Positions 1-7,137 of a stretch of DNA of 52,500 nucleotides are shown here, one piece after another. The DNA comes from Gemmatimonadota bacterium (GTDB lineage: Bacteria; Gemmatimonadota; Gemmatimonadetes; Gemmatimonadales; GWC2-71-9), in contig JAJCZX010000013.1 of the NCBI GenBank assembly GCA_029262195.1, forward strand, positions 1 to 52,500. Direction: 5' to 3'. Position 1 is the stretch's first letter. Each line of letters begins with the position of its first letter. The notes under the pieces are model-generated. The model was not told the origin of the DNA. It made no database searches and saw nothing but the letters and a program-made list of their open reading frames with translations. Both the position numbers and the translations under genes were made by a program.

Positions 1-93
1 AATTGCACACTCTGAGTTTTGGCCGTTTTCTGGGGCTATATGTCTCTGACGGTCCATTGATGAATTTGCGTCGACGCAAAAAGCGGAGGCGCG

Positions 94-1116
94 ATGTACC
101 GATGGGAGCAGCGTGTGCTAGTGAAACACTATTTAGAGCAGGGACTGAGCAAGCAGGCGATAGCGGAAAAAACGGGAGTGAGTCCCCGTACGATTTACTA
201 CTGGATATCGAGCGGCAAGCTCGATAGAGACCCGACCCAGCCGGTGTGCTATCCGAAGCGCACCACGAAACTCGACGCTTACAAAGCAATAATTGAGGAG
301 CGGCTGAAGGCCTACCCGGCCCTGAGTGCCGTGCGTCTCTTTGAGGAGGTCAAAGCCGCCGGTTACGATGGTAGCCTGACTCAGTTGAAGGTATTCGTGC
401 GCCAGGTGAGGCCCCGTCCGCCCAAAGAGGAAGTGGTCCGCTTCGAGACCGAGCCGGGAAGACAGGGCCAGGTTGATTTTGCCGAATTCAAGTTTCCCTG
501 GGGCAAACGCCACGCCTTGCTGGTGGTGCTGGGTTACTCACGCTTGCTGTGGGTGAAGTTTTTCCCGCGGCAGACGATGGAAGTACTGTGTCGTGGGCTG
601 GAAGAGGCCTTCAGCTATATCGGCGGTGTGCCTAGGGAGTTGCTATTCGATCAATTGAAGGCCGTGATTATCAAAGACGGCCGCCCCAATGATGGCAAGG
701 TGTATGAGAATCCTGAGTTTTTGCGCTTTGCTGCTCACTGGGGCTTTAAGATCAGAGCATGTCGGCCCTACCGTGCCCAGACCAAGGGCAAGGTAGAGCG
801 TCCTGTGTTGTATTTGCGGGACAATTTCGTTTACGGCCGGGAATTTGTTGGTGACGATGACCTCAATCAGAGGACACTCGTATGGCTGAATGATACGGCT
901 AACGTGCGTATCCACGGCACGACGGGTGAGATGCCTGTCATGCGCTTTGAGCGAGATGAGCGCTGGGTCTTAGGTGAGCTTGCCAGACGTCCCTATGATT
1001 CGCTGCTCTGGGGTACTGAGGTAGCGAGTAAGCCCAGGGCCTTGAATCCTGAGTCGCTTACAGTCGAGCGACGAGCGCTGCAGAGCTATGCCGATCTGGC
1101 CGGGAGTGTCCTGTGA
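94..1116 (+). CDS. istA: IS21-family transposase IstA
   Basis: DDE transposase that cuts and joins the IS21 ends. An N-terminal helix-turn-helix (about residues 12-40, with GLSKQAIAEKTGVSPRTIYY) precedes an RNase H-fold catalytic domain. The likely triad is D128 (in QVDFAE), D186 (in LLFDQLKAV) and E235 (in KGKVERP), a spacing typical of DDE enzymes. At 340 residues it is shorter than the 390-500 of classical IstA, so it belongs to a compact subgroup or lacks a C-terminal extension. The ATG at 94 follows a GGAGG ribosome site five bases upstream. It overlaps istB by GTGA, the usual arrangement for translational coupling. The reading frame appears intact. Confidence 0.95.
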   Translation: MYRWEQRVLVKHYLEQGLSKQAIAEKTGVSPRTIYYWISSGKLDRDPTQPVCYPKRTTKLDAYKAIIEERLKAYPALSAVRLFEEVKAAGYDGSLTQLKVFVRQVRPRPPKEEVVRFETEPGRQGQVDFAEFKFPWGKRHALLVVLGYSRLLWVKFFPRQTMEVLCRGLEEAFSYIGGVPRELLFDQLKAVIIKDGRPNDGKVYENPEFLRFAAHWGFKIRACRPYRAQTKGKVERPVLYLRDNFVYGREFVGDDDLNQRTLVWLNDTANVRIHGTTGEMPVMRFERDERWVLGELARRPYDSLLWGTEVASKPRALNPESLTVERRALQSYADLAGSVL

Positions 1117-1940
1117 GTTACCGCGAGCGCATTGGCGCACAGTTAGCCGATCTTAAATTGCCCGGTGCAATGGAGGCACTGGACGGAATTCTGGCCCGAA
1201 TAGATGGTGGCGAGCTTGCGGGGGCAGATGCCATTGAGGCCTTATTGGGCTCGCAGATTGAGCTCAGGAATCAGCGACGGCTGCAGACTGCTATGAGGTC
1301 CTCAAGACTGCCGGCAATCAAGACGCTGGCTGATTTCGATTTCACCTTTCAGCCATCAATCAAGCGGGAGCAGATCGAGAGCCTGCACCAACTGGGATTT
1401 GTCGAGCGCAAGGAAAATGTGATCTTTCTCGGCCCCCCTGGGGTGGGCAAGACTCACCTGGCTCTTAGCCTGGCGGTGGCTACGGCCCAGGGAGGCCGCA
1501 GGATCTACTACGGCTCGTTGGCAGACCTGATCGACTCGCTCGAGGAGGCCCAGACCTCAGGGCGGCTTAACCAGCGGCTCAAGACGCTGACCTATCCGGC
1601 ACTACTGGTGGTCGACGAGATCGGCTACCTGCCGATCACTCGCAACGGAGCAATGCTCTTTTTCCAGCTGATGAGCAGGAGGTACGAGCACGGCTCAACG
1701 GTATTAACGAGCAACAAGGGATTCGAAGAGTGGGGCTCGATCTTCGGTGACGATGTCATGGCCAGTGCCCTGATCGATCGGCTGCTTCACCATTGTCACA
1801 TCGTCAATATCCGGGGCAACAGCTACAGGATGAAGAACCACACAGAACTCTACAAAACCCTCAACTACGAATCTGAAGACTTGCAAACACACGGAAAAAC
1901 AACAAGAACCAGAAGAAGAAAGGAAACAGCGACTACCTAA
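1113..1940 (+). CDS. istB: IS21-family helper ATPase IstB
   Basis: AAA+ ATPase that assists IstA in target selection and strand transfer. Walker A is GPPGVGKT at residues 107-114 and Walker B is LLVVDEIGY with D168/E169; a conserved SNKGFEEWG segment follows, as in DnaC/IstB proteins. The GTG start at 1113 overlaps the istA stop. The 275-residue length is slightly above the usual 245-265; the extra residues are a basic C-terminal tail (KTTRTRRRKE) that runs into the element's terminal region. Both IS genes look functional, so the element may still be mobile. Confidence 0.95.
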   Translation: MSYRERIGAQLADLKLPGAMEALDGILARIDGGELAGADAIEALLGSQIELRNQRRLQTAMRSSRLPAIKTLADFDFTFQPSIKREQIESLHQLGFVERKENVIFLGPPGVGKTHLALSLAVATAQGGRRIYYGSLADLIDSLEEAQTSGRLNQRLKTLTYPALLVVDEIGYLPITRNGAMLFFQLMSRRYEHGSTVLTSNKGFEEWGSIFGDDVMASALIDRLLHHCHIVNIRGNSYRMKNHTELYKTLNYESEDLQTHGKTTRTRRRKETATT

Positions 1941-1982
1941 GGACTTGTCATCCCCAAAGTCTGCAATTTTCGCCGCCGTTTA

Positions 1983-2008
1983 TGCGCAATTCTAAACCGC
2001 CGTTGACA
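1983..2008. repeat. IS21 right terminal repeat (26 bp), also found as a solo copy at 6669-6694
   Basis: The outermost 26 bases of the element. Read inward on the minus strand it starts TGTCAACGGCGG and ends AATTGCGCA. TGT at the tip is the IS21-family hallmark. The identical 26 bases occur at 6669-6694 without a transposase beside them. Confidence 0.8.
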
Positions 2009-2155
2009 GCGTTCAAGAACACCTACAAGAATCGTGAATGAAATCCATCGCTGCACTCTTCCCGGCGCAATACCTTTTTCCTTTGCATAGGCACTCACCA
2101 ATGATTGGAGCACTCGCACTGAGTGAGGTGGTTTTTTAGGTGGTTGAAAAGTCAT
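2009..2155 (-). pseudogene. abiEii: abiEii toxin gene, N-terminal fragment interrupted by IS21
   Basis: Only 49 host codons remain before the frame enters the IS21 terminus (codon 50 is the TGT of the IS tip) and ends after non-homologous residues at 1937. The surviving segment has the AbiEii/AbiGii nucleotidyltransferase N-terminal pattern: a Pro-rich start, then VRVLQSLVSAYAKEKG and GRVQRWISFTILVGVLER, the helix that precedes the catalytic GSD-type site. The nucleotidyltransferase core is therefore missing. The start ATG at 2155 overlaps the abiEi stop as ATGA, the normal coupling of these pairs. The rest of the gene should lie left of the window. Family assignment rests on this short pattern and on the abiEi partner. 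Confidence 0.72.
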
Positions 2156-2745
2156 TCGCCGAATCCAGCCGGTTTTGTCCACCGTCGTTGCGCCAAGGGA
2201 CTAACCAATCGCCTGACATACTCAGCGTCATCGATGCTCAACCTCCCTTTTAGGAGTCCGTTTTCGATTGATTGAGCGACAAGCTCCGATCCAACATTTG
2301 CGACATAGCAATCGAGAATTGTTCTGCGGAGTGTTGTGACGGGGATGCCTTCGATAGAACCAACTTCCTCAGTGTTCACATGTGCCCGGTGCAATGCGTA
2401 GTGCCTCGGTGGTACTCGTCGACTCCGGAACGTTTGCGGAACTGTGATATGCACGGATGCCGGATTGATATCCGAAACATCATATAGGTCCAGCGCCGTT
2501 TCGTGTGAAATAATTCCGCGCACAGGGTAGGGCCACAGCACTGCCTCCATGTATGGAGCCAAACTCCCAACAGGAATAGCGGGAATATTATATAACCCGC
2601 GACCCTGGCGTCCGACCGTGCCCCGTGAAACCATCTTCGCCAGTGCCTGCGTGGAGACTCCGTTTTCGCGAGCCTGTTTCGCAGTGAAATACCCATACTG
2701 GTCTAGCGCGACTTCAAAAATTCGGTTGTAGGTTTGCCCAGGCAT
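2152..2745 (-). CDS. abiEi: AbiEi-type antitoxin / transcriptional repressor of a type IV toxin-antitoxin pair
   Basis: 197 residues. An N-terminal winged-helix segment (YGYFTAKQARENGVSTQALA, then GRGLYNI) matches the AbiEi antitoxin N-terminal domain, followed by a C-terminal part with ETALDLYDVSDINP and TTLRRTILDC typical of the family. Known AbiEi proteins repress their own operon and counter the AbiEii nucleotidyltransferase. The start at 2745 is an ATG close behind a TATATT box (2753-2758 region, minus strand), so a leaderless or nearly leaderless transcript is possible. The toxin partner downstream is broken by IS21, leaving the antitoxin as an orphan. It may still act as a repressor on the palindrome at 2781-2796. 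Confidence 0.82.
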   Translation of the reverse strand: MPGQTYNRIFEVALDQYGYFTAKQARENGVSTQALAKMVSRGTVGRQGRGLYNIPAIPVGSLAPYMEAVLWPYPVRGIISHETALDLYDVSDINPASVHITVPQTFRSRRVPPRHYALHRAHVNTEEVGSIEGIPVTTLRRTILDCYVANVGSELVAQSIENGLLKGRLSIDDAEYVRRLVSPLAQRRWTKPAGFGE

Positions 2746-2909
2746 TCAATATAGTGCACAAAACCAAACTTTTTGTCAACTTTTGCGTACGCAAAAACCA
2801 ACAAAATGTACCTGTCAAGTGTTTTTATTCAACAATTAACTTTTTAGAAAATATTTGCATTTGATTTATTGACAATTATCGGCAACATTAATGACGCAAA
2901 TCATTAACG
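2746..2909. promoter_or_regulatory. AT-rich divergent promoter region with a perfect 16-bp palindrome (2781-2796)
   Basis: The stretch separates abiEi (minus) from the Fic gene (plus). TTTTGCGTACGCAAAA at 2781-2796 is a perfect palindrome and a natural operator candidate for AbiEi autoregulation. A minus-strand TTGACA-like hexamer (2775-2780 region) lies next to it, and a plus-strand TTGACA occurs at 2869-2874 ahead of the Fic gene, without a convincing -10 box. Function is inferred from position and symmetry only. Confidence 0.5.
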
Positions 2910-4265
2910 ATGGTAGTCAAAATGCAGGGAATCGAGACCTTTCACCCCAAGCTGTCACCGGCGCAAGTAGCCGAGTTGACCCGATTACTCGGCGAAATAG
3001 ACGAGTTCAAGGGCCATTGGAGGAAGCTCGGCGAGATCCGGGCTGAGCGCCTGGCATCCCTGAGGCAAGTTACCACCATTGAGTCGGCCGGAAGTTCAAC
3101 CCGGATCGAGGGTGCTCAACTTAGCGACGATGAGGTGGCGAAGGTACTCGGAGGACTCAGAGTCGACAGCTTCCGGGAACGTGACGAGGGAGAGGTTAGA
3201 GGCTACGGCGAACTGCTCCAGACGATATTCGACAACTTCAACGACATCCCCCTGACCGAGAATTACTTAAAGCAGCTCCACAAAATCCTGCTCGGTCATG
3301 TCGAAAAAGACGCATGGCATCGCGGCCAATACAAGCAGCTCGAAAACCCGGTCGAAGCAACCCACCCGGACGGACAAAAGGAAGTGATCTTCCACACGAC
3401 CTCCGTATTCGACACGCCCCGACTGATGGAGGAACTCGTCGCCGACACCGGCAAAGCGTTCGAGAGCGACTCCATCCACTCGCTCATCGCCATCGGCCGA
3501 TTCATCGTCGGATTCCTGGCCATTCACCCGTTCCAGGACGGCAACGGCAGGCTGTCCCGGGCGCTTACCGCGCTTTTGATGCTCCGGTCCGGCTACGAGT
3601 ATGTACCCTACGCATCGTTGGAGCGGGTCATCGAGCAGAACAAGCTTAGGTACTACGAGGCCCTCCGAGCGTCACAATCAAAAATGGCTTCCGAACCATC
3701 GGATTTCGGCGATTGGCTTCTGTATTTCTTGCGGGTGCTCAAGACCCAAAAAGTGATCCTCGCCGGTAAACTCGAAGTAGAGCGATCGATCGTTCAACTG
3801 AGCAGCAAGCAACTCGATGTGCTAGCTCTGGTCGAGAATCACGGAAGCCGCACCAGCACTGACATTGCACGAGAACTCAAGATTAGCCCGAGATCTGCTC
3901 GTTATCATCTCGGTCTACTGGTAGAAAGGGGCCTTTTGAGGCCGCTGGGCGAACGCAGCGGACGAATCTATCTCCGCGGTTCGGCCCCCGTTGAGCAGCA
4001 CCCCGAACCTCCCGAATCGAAAAATGCCTCGATTCTCGCCGTTGTGCTCCAACGGGGCGGTTCCATTACACGCGCGGAGTTGCGTCAGGTTGTACTGGAC
4101 CACGGTGCCGACCTCAGAATCATCGGATCATTACACGGTCGGCGAAAAGCACACCTCCGGAAGGAAGGAGAAACCAGCGTTCTGACCGCTCGAGGCCGGG
4201 AGGTCGCAGAGCAATATCTCTTCGCAAGCCGGTTGTCCAGAAGTGTTGATGAGATTAAGCCGTAG
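2910..4265 (+). CDS. Fic family protein (class II, N-terminal inhibitory motif) with C-terminal winged helix
   Basis: Fic enzymes transfer AMP or another nucleotide moiety to a hydroxyl of a target protein. The catalytic motif HPFQDGNGR is at residues 206-214, complete with the catalytic His. S63-x-x-x-E67-G68 (STRIEG) matches the [S/T]xxxE[G/N] inhibitory helix; being N-terminal to the Fic core, it makes this a class II, self-inhibited protein. Residues about 290-350 form a winged-helix DNA-binding region (SSKQLDVLALVENHG, then DIARELKISPRSARYHLG). The start could be 2910 or the in-frame ATG at 2922; neither has a strong ribosome site. It lies between the AbiE remnant and the first tRNA-like boundary at 4279-4338, so it is probably module cargo. 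Confidence 0.9.
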   Translation: MVVKMQGIETFHPKLSPAQVAELTRLLGEIDEFKGHWRKLGEIRAERLASLRQVTTIESAGSSTRIEGAQLSDDEVAKVLGGLRVDSFRERDEGEVRGYGELLQTIFDNFNDIPLTENYLKQLHKILLGHVEKDAWHRGQYKQLENPVEATHPDGQKEVIFHTTSVFDTPRLMEELVADTGKAFESDSIHSLIAIGRFIVGFLAIHPFQDGNGRLSRALTALLMLRSGYEYVPYASLERVIEQNKLRYYEALRASQSKMASEPSDFGDWLLYFLRVLKTQKVILAGKLEVERSIVQLSSKQLDVLALVENHGSRTSTDIARELKISPRSARYHLGLLVERGLLRPLGERSGRIYLRGSAPVEQHPEPPESKNASILAVVLQRGGSITRAELRQVVLDHGADLRIIGSLHGRRKAHLRKEGETSVLTARGREVAEQYLFASRLSRSVDEIKP

Positions 4266-4278
4266 TGGCCTTAACCCC

Positions 4279-4319
4279 GGGATCGACCACGAGCGCGTCC
4301 AGCGCGAGTGACTGATCCC
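4279..4319. repeat. Structured palindromic element, copy 1 (41 bp), joined to a tRNA-Gln fragment
   Basis: Identical over 41 bases to 8885-8925 and related to 8772-8814. It begins GGGATCGA and ends GAGTGACTGATCCC; the ends form a 6-bp stem, an inner CAC/GTG pairing follows, and GCGC-GTCCA-GCGC forms an apical hairpin. Here the last bases flow directly into tRNA-Gln-derived sequence (CCCGGACTCTTCTGAACC), as if the element had replaced part of the T arm of a tRNA fragment. Confidence 0.7.
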
Positions 4320-4466
4320 GGACTCTTCTGAACCAGAAACGTAGCGCTGGTTACAGGTAATTCTTACAACTTGCAGTTAAATCGCGAGTTTGTGTCGTCT
4401 GCTGTAACCAGCTGAATCGTCAAAAACCACCCGAAGTAAGACCGTACTCACACAGATACTCACCCA
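4317..4466. repeat. Attachment-site-like repeat, copy 1 (tRNA-Gln fragment plus conserved module end)
   Basis: The first 22 bases (4317-4338) equal an internal stretch of tRNA-Gln including the anticodon loop. The following roughly 130 bases resemble 6615-6745, with the shared blocks ACGTAGCG-TGGTTAC, TTGCAGTTAAA-TCGCGAGTTTG and CAAAAACCACCCGAAGTAAG, and finish with the 21-bp repeat at 4446-4466. In copy 2 the block between GAGTTTGTG and CAAAAACC is replaced by an IS21 end. No gene is seen in 4266-4633; the remainder up to hipA (4467-4633) shows no clear structure. Confidence 0.75.
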
Positions 4467-4633
4467 TTCGGGCTGGTTCTGGGACTCGTTTTTCGTCGTG
4501 GACCAGAAGAGGATTAGGGAGCTGACAACGGCCTTGGGCGCAATGCACTGTTAGTCCGGTGGCCGATGCGACCACCAAGACAATGCCGATGAACCTGTGC
4601 CGTGGGAAGGTGCGGAGGGGAACCATGATGCCC

Positions 4634-5926
4634 TCACGCGAGCAGCCCTAAGCAATTCGTGCTGTGTTCAGTAATCGTTTCCTCAAGGCGATCGATGATC
4701 TCGTGATCGACGCCCTCTGCTCGCACCGCGGCAGCAGTGGTTCGCACGGCCTCCGGAACCATCTCGGCGAGATCGGCAACTCGCTGAACCAAGGGGACTG
4801 GGTCCAGATCACACCTGGCCGCGAGTCCCTTCCAATGGCGTCCGCTTATCTTCCAGACGTGGTACTCACCGTCAACTCGCATGGCGAGCTTCAAACTCCT
4901 ATATGGCAGGGGAACCGGGTAGGGCAGGGCAGACAGGAGATCGTATAGAGGTGCCAATCGGGTGGAGCCCCGAGAAAGGAGGACCGAGTAGTTCTTTGCG
5001 TGACCGTCGGTTCCTGCGATCACCCAGTTCAGCGCCAGGGCGTCCAAGAACGCACCCACGTCGACGGAGGGATCGCTGGAATGGCGGAACAAGAGATCTA
5101 CAATTTCCGGAGCACCTGGTCCGCCCTCGTTTTCATACTTCCTCAAGGGTGAAATGCCCAGCGATTGGCATGCGTCCTCCTGATGAAGCCGAACGACTGT
5201 GGCACCGTCGGTCCACACCCGATCGTACCGCTCAACGACTATGGCATTTTTACCGTCAAACTCCCGAATTGAAGATTCCGCTGCGGCAAGTCCAAGTTCT
5301 CTTGAGAGTCGCAAACAGAAGTGCTCGTTGATGTCGAATCCGTCGAGATCCGTCTGGGCCGGTGGCTTCACGATGTGGGTTGTCGGCACGGAACCCGTCG
5401 GAATCCCCCAGCGATGCCCGTCAAAGAAAAGAGCGGTTTTCGGCTGTGCGCCAGCCAGGCTAAAGTGCCCATGATCGCTAGCCAACCTTCCCGTGCCATG
5501 GCCCTCGACCGCATCACGAAGTCGCTCCGCAATGTCCGATTCAGTCAACCACGTGATTGGTTCGCCGACGGAGCCCAATGCCACTGAGAGACGGTCTGGA
5601 ACGACTAACTGCACCGCTCCAGCGCAGTCCTCTCCCATGTGCGTGAGCAAGGCGAAAGGATTTCTTGATGAAACATGGAATTGCGTTCCCCACCTGGTGA
5701 GCACCTTCTGATTGTCGGGTAGGAGCCCCTCTAAGAATGGGCGAACAACCGTGTCTGGATGCTCACTAAGGGCCAACGGCATGGATAAAGAAAGCGGGTA
5801 GGAGTCCTTTCGTTCTCGCCAGGATCTGTCGTACATAAGCACCAGTTTCCCTCCCCGTTTCTGTCGGACTGTGCCGACGTTTTCCCCGTTTAAGAGAACT
5901 AAGAGATCCGTGCTCTTAGGTGCCAT
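4634..5926 (-). CDS. hipA: HipA toxin, Ser/Thr kinase
   Basis: HipA-like kinase, 430 residues, the usual family length. HipA of E. coli phosphorylates GltX, halting translation; the target here is unknown. The N-terminal subdomain has GLLPDN; the kinase core has SLAGAQPKTAL and a THIVKPP nucleotide-contact segment. Both catalytic aspartates are present: TDGHAKN (about residues 304-310, equivalent to E. coli D309) and LYDLLSA (about 322-328, equivalent to D332). The ATG at 5926 is five bases beyond the hipB stop, so the pair is one transcription unit in the normal hipBA order. It lies within module 2 of the tRNA-Gln-adjacent array. It appears catalytically competent, in contrast to the fusion at 45060. 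Confidence 0.93.
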   Translation of the reverse strand: MAPKSTDLLVLLNGENVGTVRQKRGGKLVLMYDRSWRERKDSYPLSLSMPLALSEHPDTVVRPFLEGLLPDNQKVLTRWGTQFHVSSRNPFALLTHMGEDCAGAVQLVVPDRLSVALGSVGEPITWLTESDIAERLRDAVEGHGTGRLASDHGHFSLAGAQPKTALFFDGHRWGIPTGSVPTTHIVKPPAQTDLDGFDINEHFCLRLSRELGLAAAESSIREFDGKNAIVVERYDRVWTDGATVVRLHQEDACQSLGISPLRKYENEGGPGAPEIVDLLFRHSSDPSVDVGAFLDALALNWVIAGTDGHAKNYSVLLSRGSTRLAPLYDLLSALPYPVPLPYRSLKLAMRVDGEYHVWKISGRHWKGLAARCDLDPVPLVQRVADLAEMVPEAVRTTAAAVRAEGVDHEIIDRLEETITEHSTNCLGLLA

Positions 5927-5931
5927 CTCTC

Positions 5932-6279
5932 TCAGCCTACCAAACGTCGTGATTGGTGGCTCGTGAGCGGCTTCCCTCTACGTGTTAGAGGGGTCCGGTT
6001 CGACGGACGATGACTGGGGATGACTTGGCCCATGTAGTTGAATCGGTGCTCGGGTGCGGTTGACGTGTCGGACCGCGCCTCGATTTGTATGAAGTATCCG
6101 AGGGCTTGCAGGGCGCTAATGACCAGGTCGAACTCAACGCTCGTCTTGCCGTTCTCTACCATCGACACCCACTGGCGAGAGACGCCGATAGCCGCAGCAA
6201 GCGTATTCTGATTCCAGCCGCGACTTCGTCGGGCATCCAAAAGGATGTAGCCAAGATCATGTGCGGTTCGTAGTTGCAT
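5932..6279 (-). CDS. hipB: HipB antitoxin, Xre-type repressor
   Basis: 115 residues. Residues about 8-65 form an Xre-type helix-turn-helix (LLDARRSRGWNQNTLAAAIG, SRQWVSMVENGKT). The C-terminal tail (about residues 72-115) is basic and Ser/Thr/Pro-rich, as in flexible antitoxin tails that engage the kinase. It is translated first, directly before hipA. A dense set of TTGAC/GTCAA inverted repeats just upstream (6311-6395) is the expected HipB operator region. Role by family: neutralises HipA and represses the operon. Confidence 0.9.
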   Translation of the reverse strand: MQLRTAHDLGYILLDARRSRGWNQNTLAAAIGVSRQWVSMVENGKTSVEFDLVISALQALGYFIQIEARSDTSTAPEHRFNYMGQVIPSHRPSNRTPLTRRGKPLTSHQSRRLVG

Positions 6280-6310
6280 TAGTCACCAATCGAAGGGATG
6301 TGTAAACGAA

Positions 6311-6395
6311 TGTTGACACAATACAGTTGACTACGTTCGTTGTCAACTCCTGTATGTCAATGAACATTGACGTCATGTCAACGTTCATTGACATG
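6311..6395. promoter_or_regulatory. Cluster of HipB operator-like inverted repeats
   Basis: Several GTTGAC/GTCAAC half-sites occur between 6311 and 6395. The best are a perfect palindrome at 6374-6395 (CATGTCAA, 6-base spacer, TTGACATG) and TGTCAATG-AA-CATTGAC at 6355-6371. GTTGACA at 6312-6318, GTTGAC at 6326-6331 and TGTCAAC at 6341-6347 add further half-sites. The cluster ends about 30 bases ahead of the hipB start at 6279. E. coli HipB also binds several operators upstream of its own operon; the particular sequence here is different. Confidence 0.7.
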
Positions 6396-6535
6396 TCGAA
6401 ATCGTCAACGATCGTGTACGTTTGACTCCGGACTGGTTGACTCAGTCCGAAAACGACGACCACCACCTTTATGCCCCGCAAAGTTTGGTGTCCACCGCCA
6501 TGCTACGATGACTGAGACATCGTGGAGCAAAAACA

Positions 6536-6566
6536 AACCCGCGGGCACTTTCGTGTCAGCGGGTTT
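6536..6566. terminator. Hairpin next to tRNA-Gln fragment copy 2
   Basis: AAACCCGC (6536-6543) and GCGGGTTT (6559-6566) form a perfect 8-bp stem. It occupies the same position relative to the tRNA fragment as the terminator at 8941-8966 does to the true tRNA, with T-rich sequence on the minus strand. Likely a former tRNA terminator carried by the integrated unit. Confidence 0.5.
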
Positions 6567-6572
6567 GCGCAT

Positions 6573-6614
6573 TGCCCCGCCAGGGATCGAACCCGGACTC
6601 TTCTGAACCAGAAA
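6573..6614. repeat. 42-bp direct repeat of tRNA-Gln 3' part (attachment-site-like)
   Basis: Identical over 42 bases to 8969-9010, which is the 3' end of tRNA-Gln from the discriminator through the T arm and variable region into the anticodon loop. The 5' half of the tRNA is absent and the sequence diverges immediately after CCAGAA. An identity block running from a tRNA 3' end is the usual footprint of a tyrosine-recombinase attachment site. Spacing to the tRNA copy is about 2396 bp. Confidence 0.85.
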
Positions 6615-6745
6615 CGTAGCGTTGGTTACACGAAATTATTACATCTTGCAGTTAAAATCGCGAGTTTGTGCGCAATTCTAAACCGCCGTTGACATTCGGC
6701 AAAAACCACCCGAAGTAAGACCGTACTCACACAGATACTCACCCA
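6615..6745. repeat. Conserved module end, copy 2
   Basis: Matches 4339-4466 in blocks and ends with the 21-bp repeat at 6725-6745. It carries the IS21 solo end at 6669-6694. Its constant position right after the tRNA fragment suggests it belongs to the end of each integrated unit. Confidence 0.65.
6669..6694. repeat. Solo IS21 terminal repeat
   Basis: 26 bases identical to the IS21 terminus at 1983-2008, without istA or istB nearby. It replaces about 25 bases present in the corresponding position of copy 1 (4390-4415), so it may be a scar of a former IS21 copy or of recombination. Confidence 0.75.
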
Positions 6746-6768
6746 AATCGTGCTCTTTTTGCACGATT
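6746..6768. other. Short perfect hairpin
   Basis: AATCGTGC (6746-6753) and GCACGATT (6761-6768) flank TCTTTTT. It lies directly after the 21-bp repeat. No gene is seen between 6280 and 7137; beyond this hairpin, 6780-7010 is AT-rich without clear structure. Confidence 0.45.
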
Positions 6769-7014
6769 GTCAGAAGAGGGGAAAGTGAGTGAGTTTTTGA
6801 GTGAGTAGCATATTCCCAGGCTATTCTGGCCAATTAATCAAAAGAGGGCTCTGAAAACAATTCATAGAAAACATTTATTAGCTAATCAAAGAAATCTGTG
6901 GTTTATTTTTGTAACTATTCTCCTTAAAAAAGTTGTGCTGCAAAATATTGGTTTGCAAAGACACTTTTTATTCGCTAACTTATTTTGCGAACACAATTAA
7001 ATAAAAATTATGCC

Positions 7015-7107
7015 AACACCTTATTTAACGGTGTTTATTCTAGTTTACTTATTTATACGTATATATAAATAAGTATTTTGCCAAAGACTTATTTAACAAT
7101 GTTTTTA
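7015..7107. promoter_or_regulatory. Nested palindromes and direct repeats ahead of the second Fic gene
   Basis: ACTTATTTATA (7047-7057) and TATAAATAAGT (7064-7074) are perfect 11-base arms around a 6-base spacer. AACACC (7015-7020) and GGTGTT (7030-7035) form a further inverted repeat. CTTATTTAAC followed by a TGTTT run occurs as a direct repeat on both sides (about 7020-7037 and 7088-7105). The cluster ends about 30 bases before the Fic start chosen at 7138 and overlaps any promoter, so autoregulation by a DNA-binding partner is likely. Confidence 0.55.
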
Positions 7108-7137
7108 AATAGGCAAACAGGGGCCGGAAAAAACAAA

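Larger units (their letters stand above)
1..2008 (+). mobile_element. IS21-family insertion sequence, left terminus cut by window start
   Basis: The element carries overlapping istA and istB and ends at 2008. Its right terminus, read inward on the minus strand, starts TGTCAACGGCGG and contains AATTGCGCA. The first bases of the window (AATTGCACACTCTGAG) look like the matching inner part of the left terminal repeat, so about 17 bases of the left end probably lie outside. A second AATTGCAGACTTTGGGG copy near 1955-1972 on the minus strand resembles the multiple terminal repeats known for IS21 elements. Bases right of 2008 belong to an interrupted abiEii gene. The target duplication cannot be checked because the left flank is missing. 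Confidence 0.88.

Noticed and set aside
4420..4626. A 68-codon minus-strand frame after hipA
   Set aside because: It runs into the module-end repeat and shows no homology or start signal; probably chance.
6257..6481. A 74-codon minus-strand frame overlapping hipB upstream region
   Set aside because: It reads through the operator cluster; Val/Asp/Thr repetitiveness comes from the TTGAC/GTCAA repeats.
6573..6614. A second tRNA-Gln gene
   Set aside because: Only the 3' part up to the anticodon loop is present; D arm and 5' acceptor strand are missing, so it cannot fold as a tRNA.
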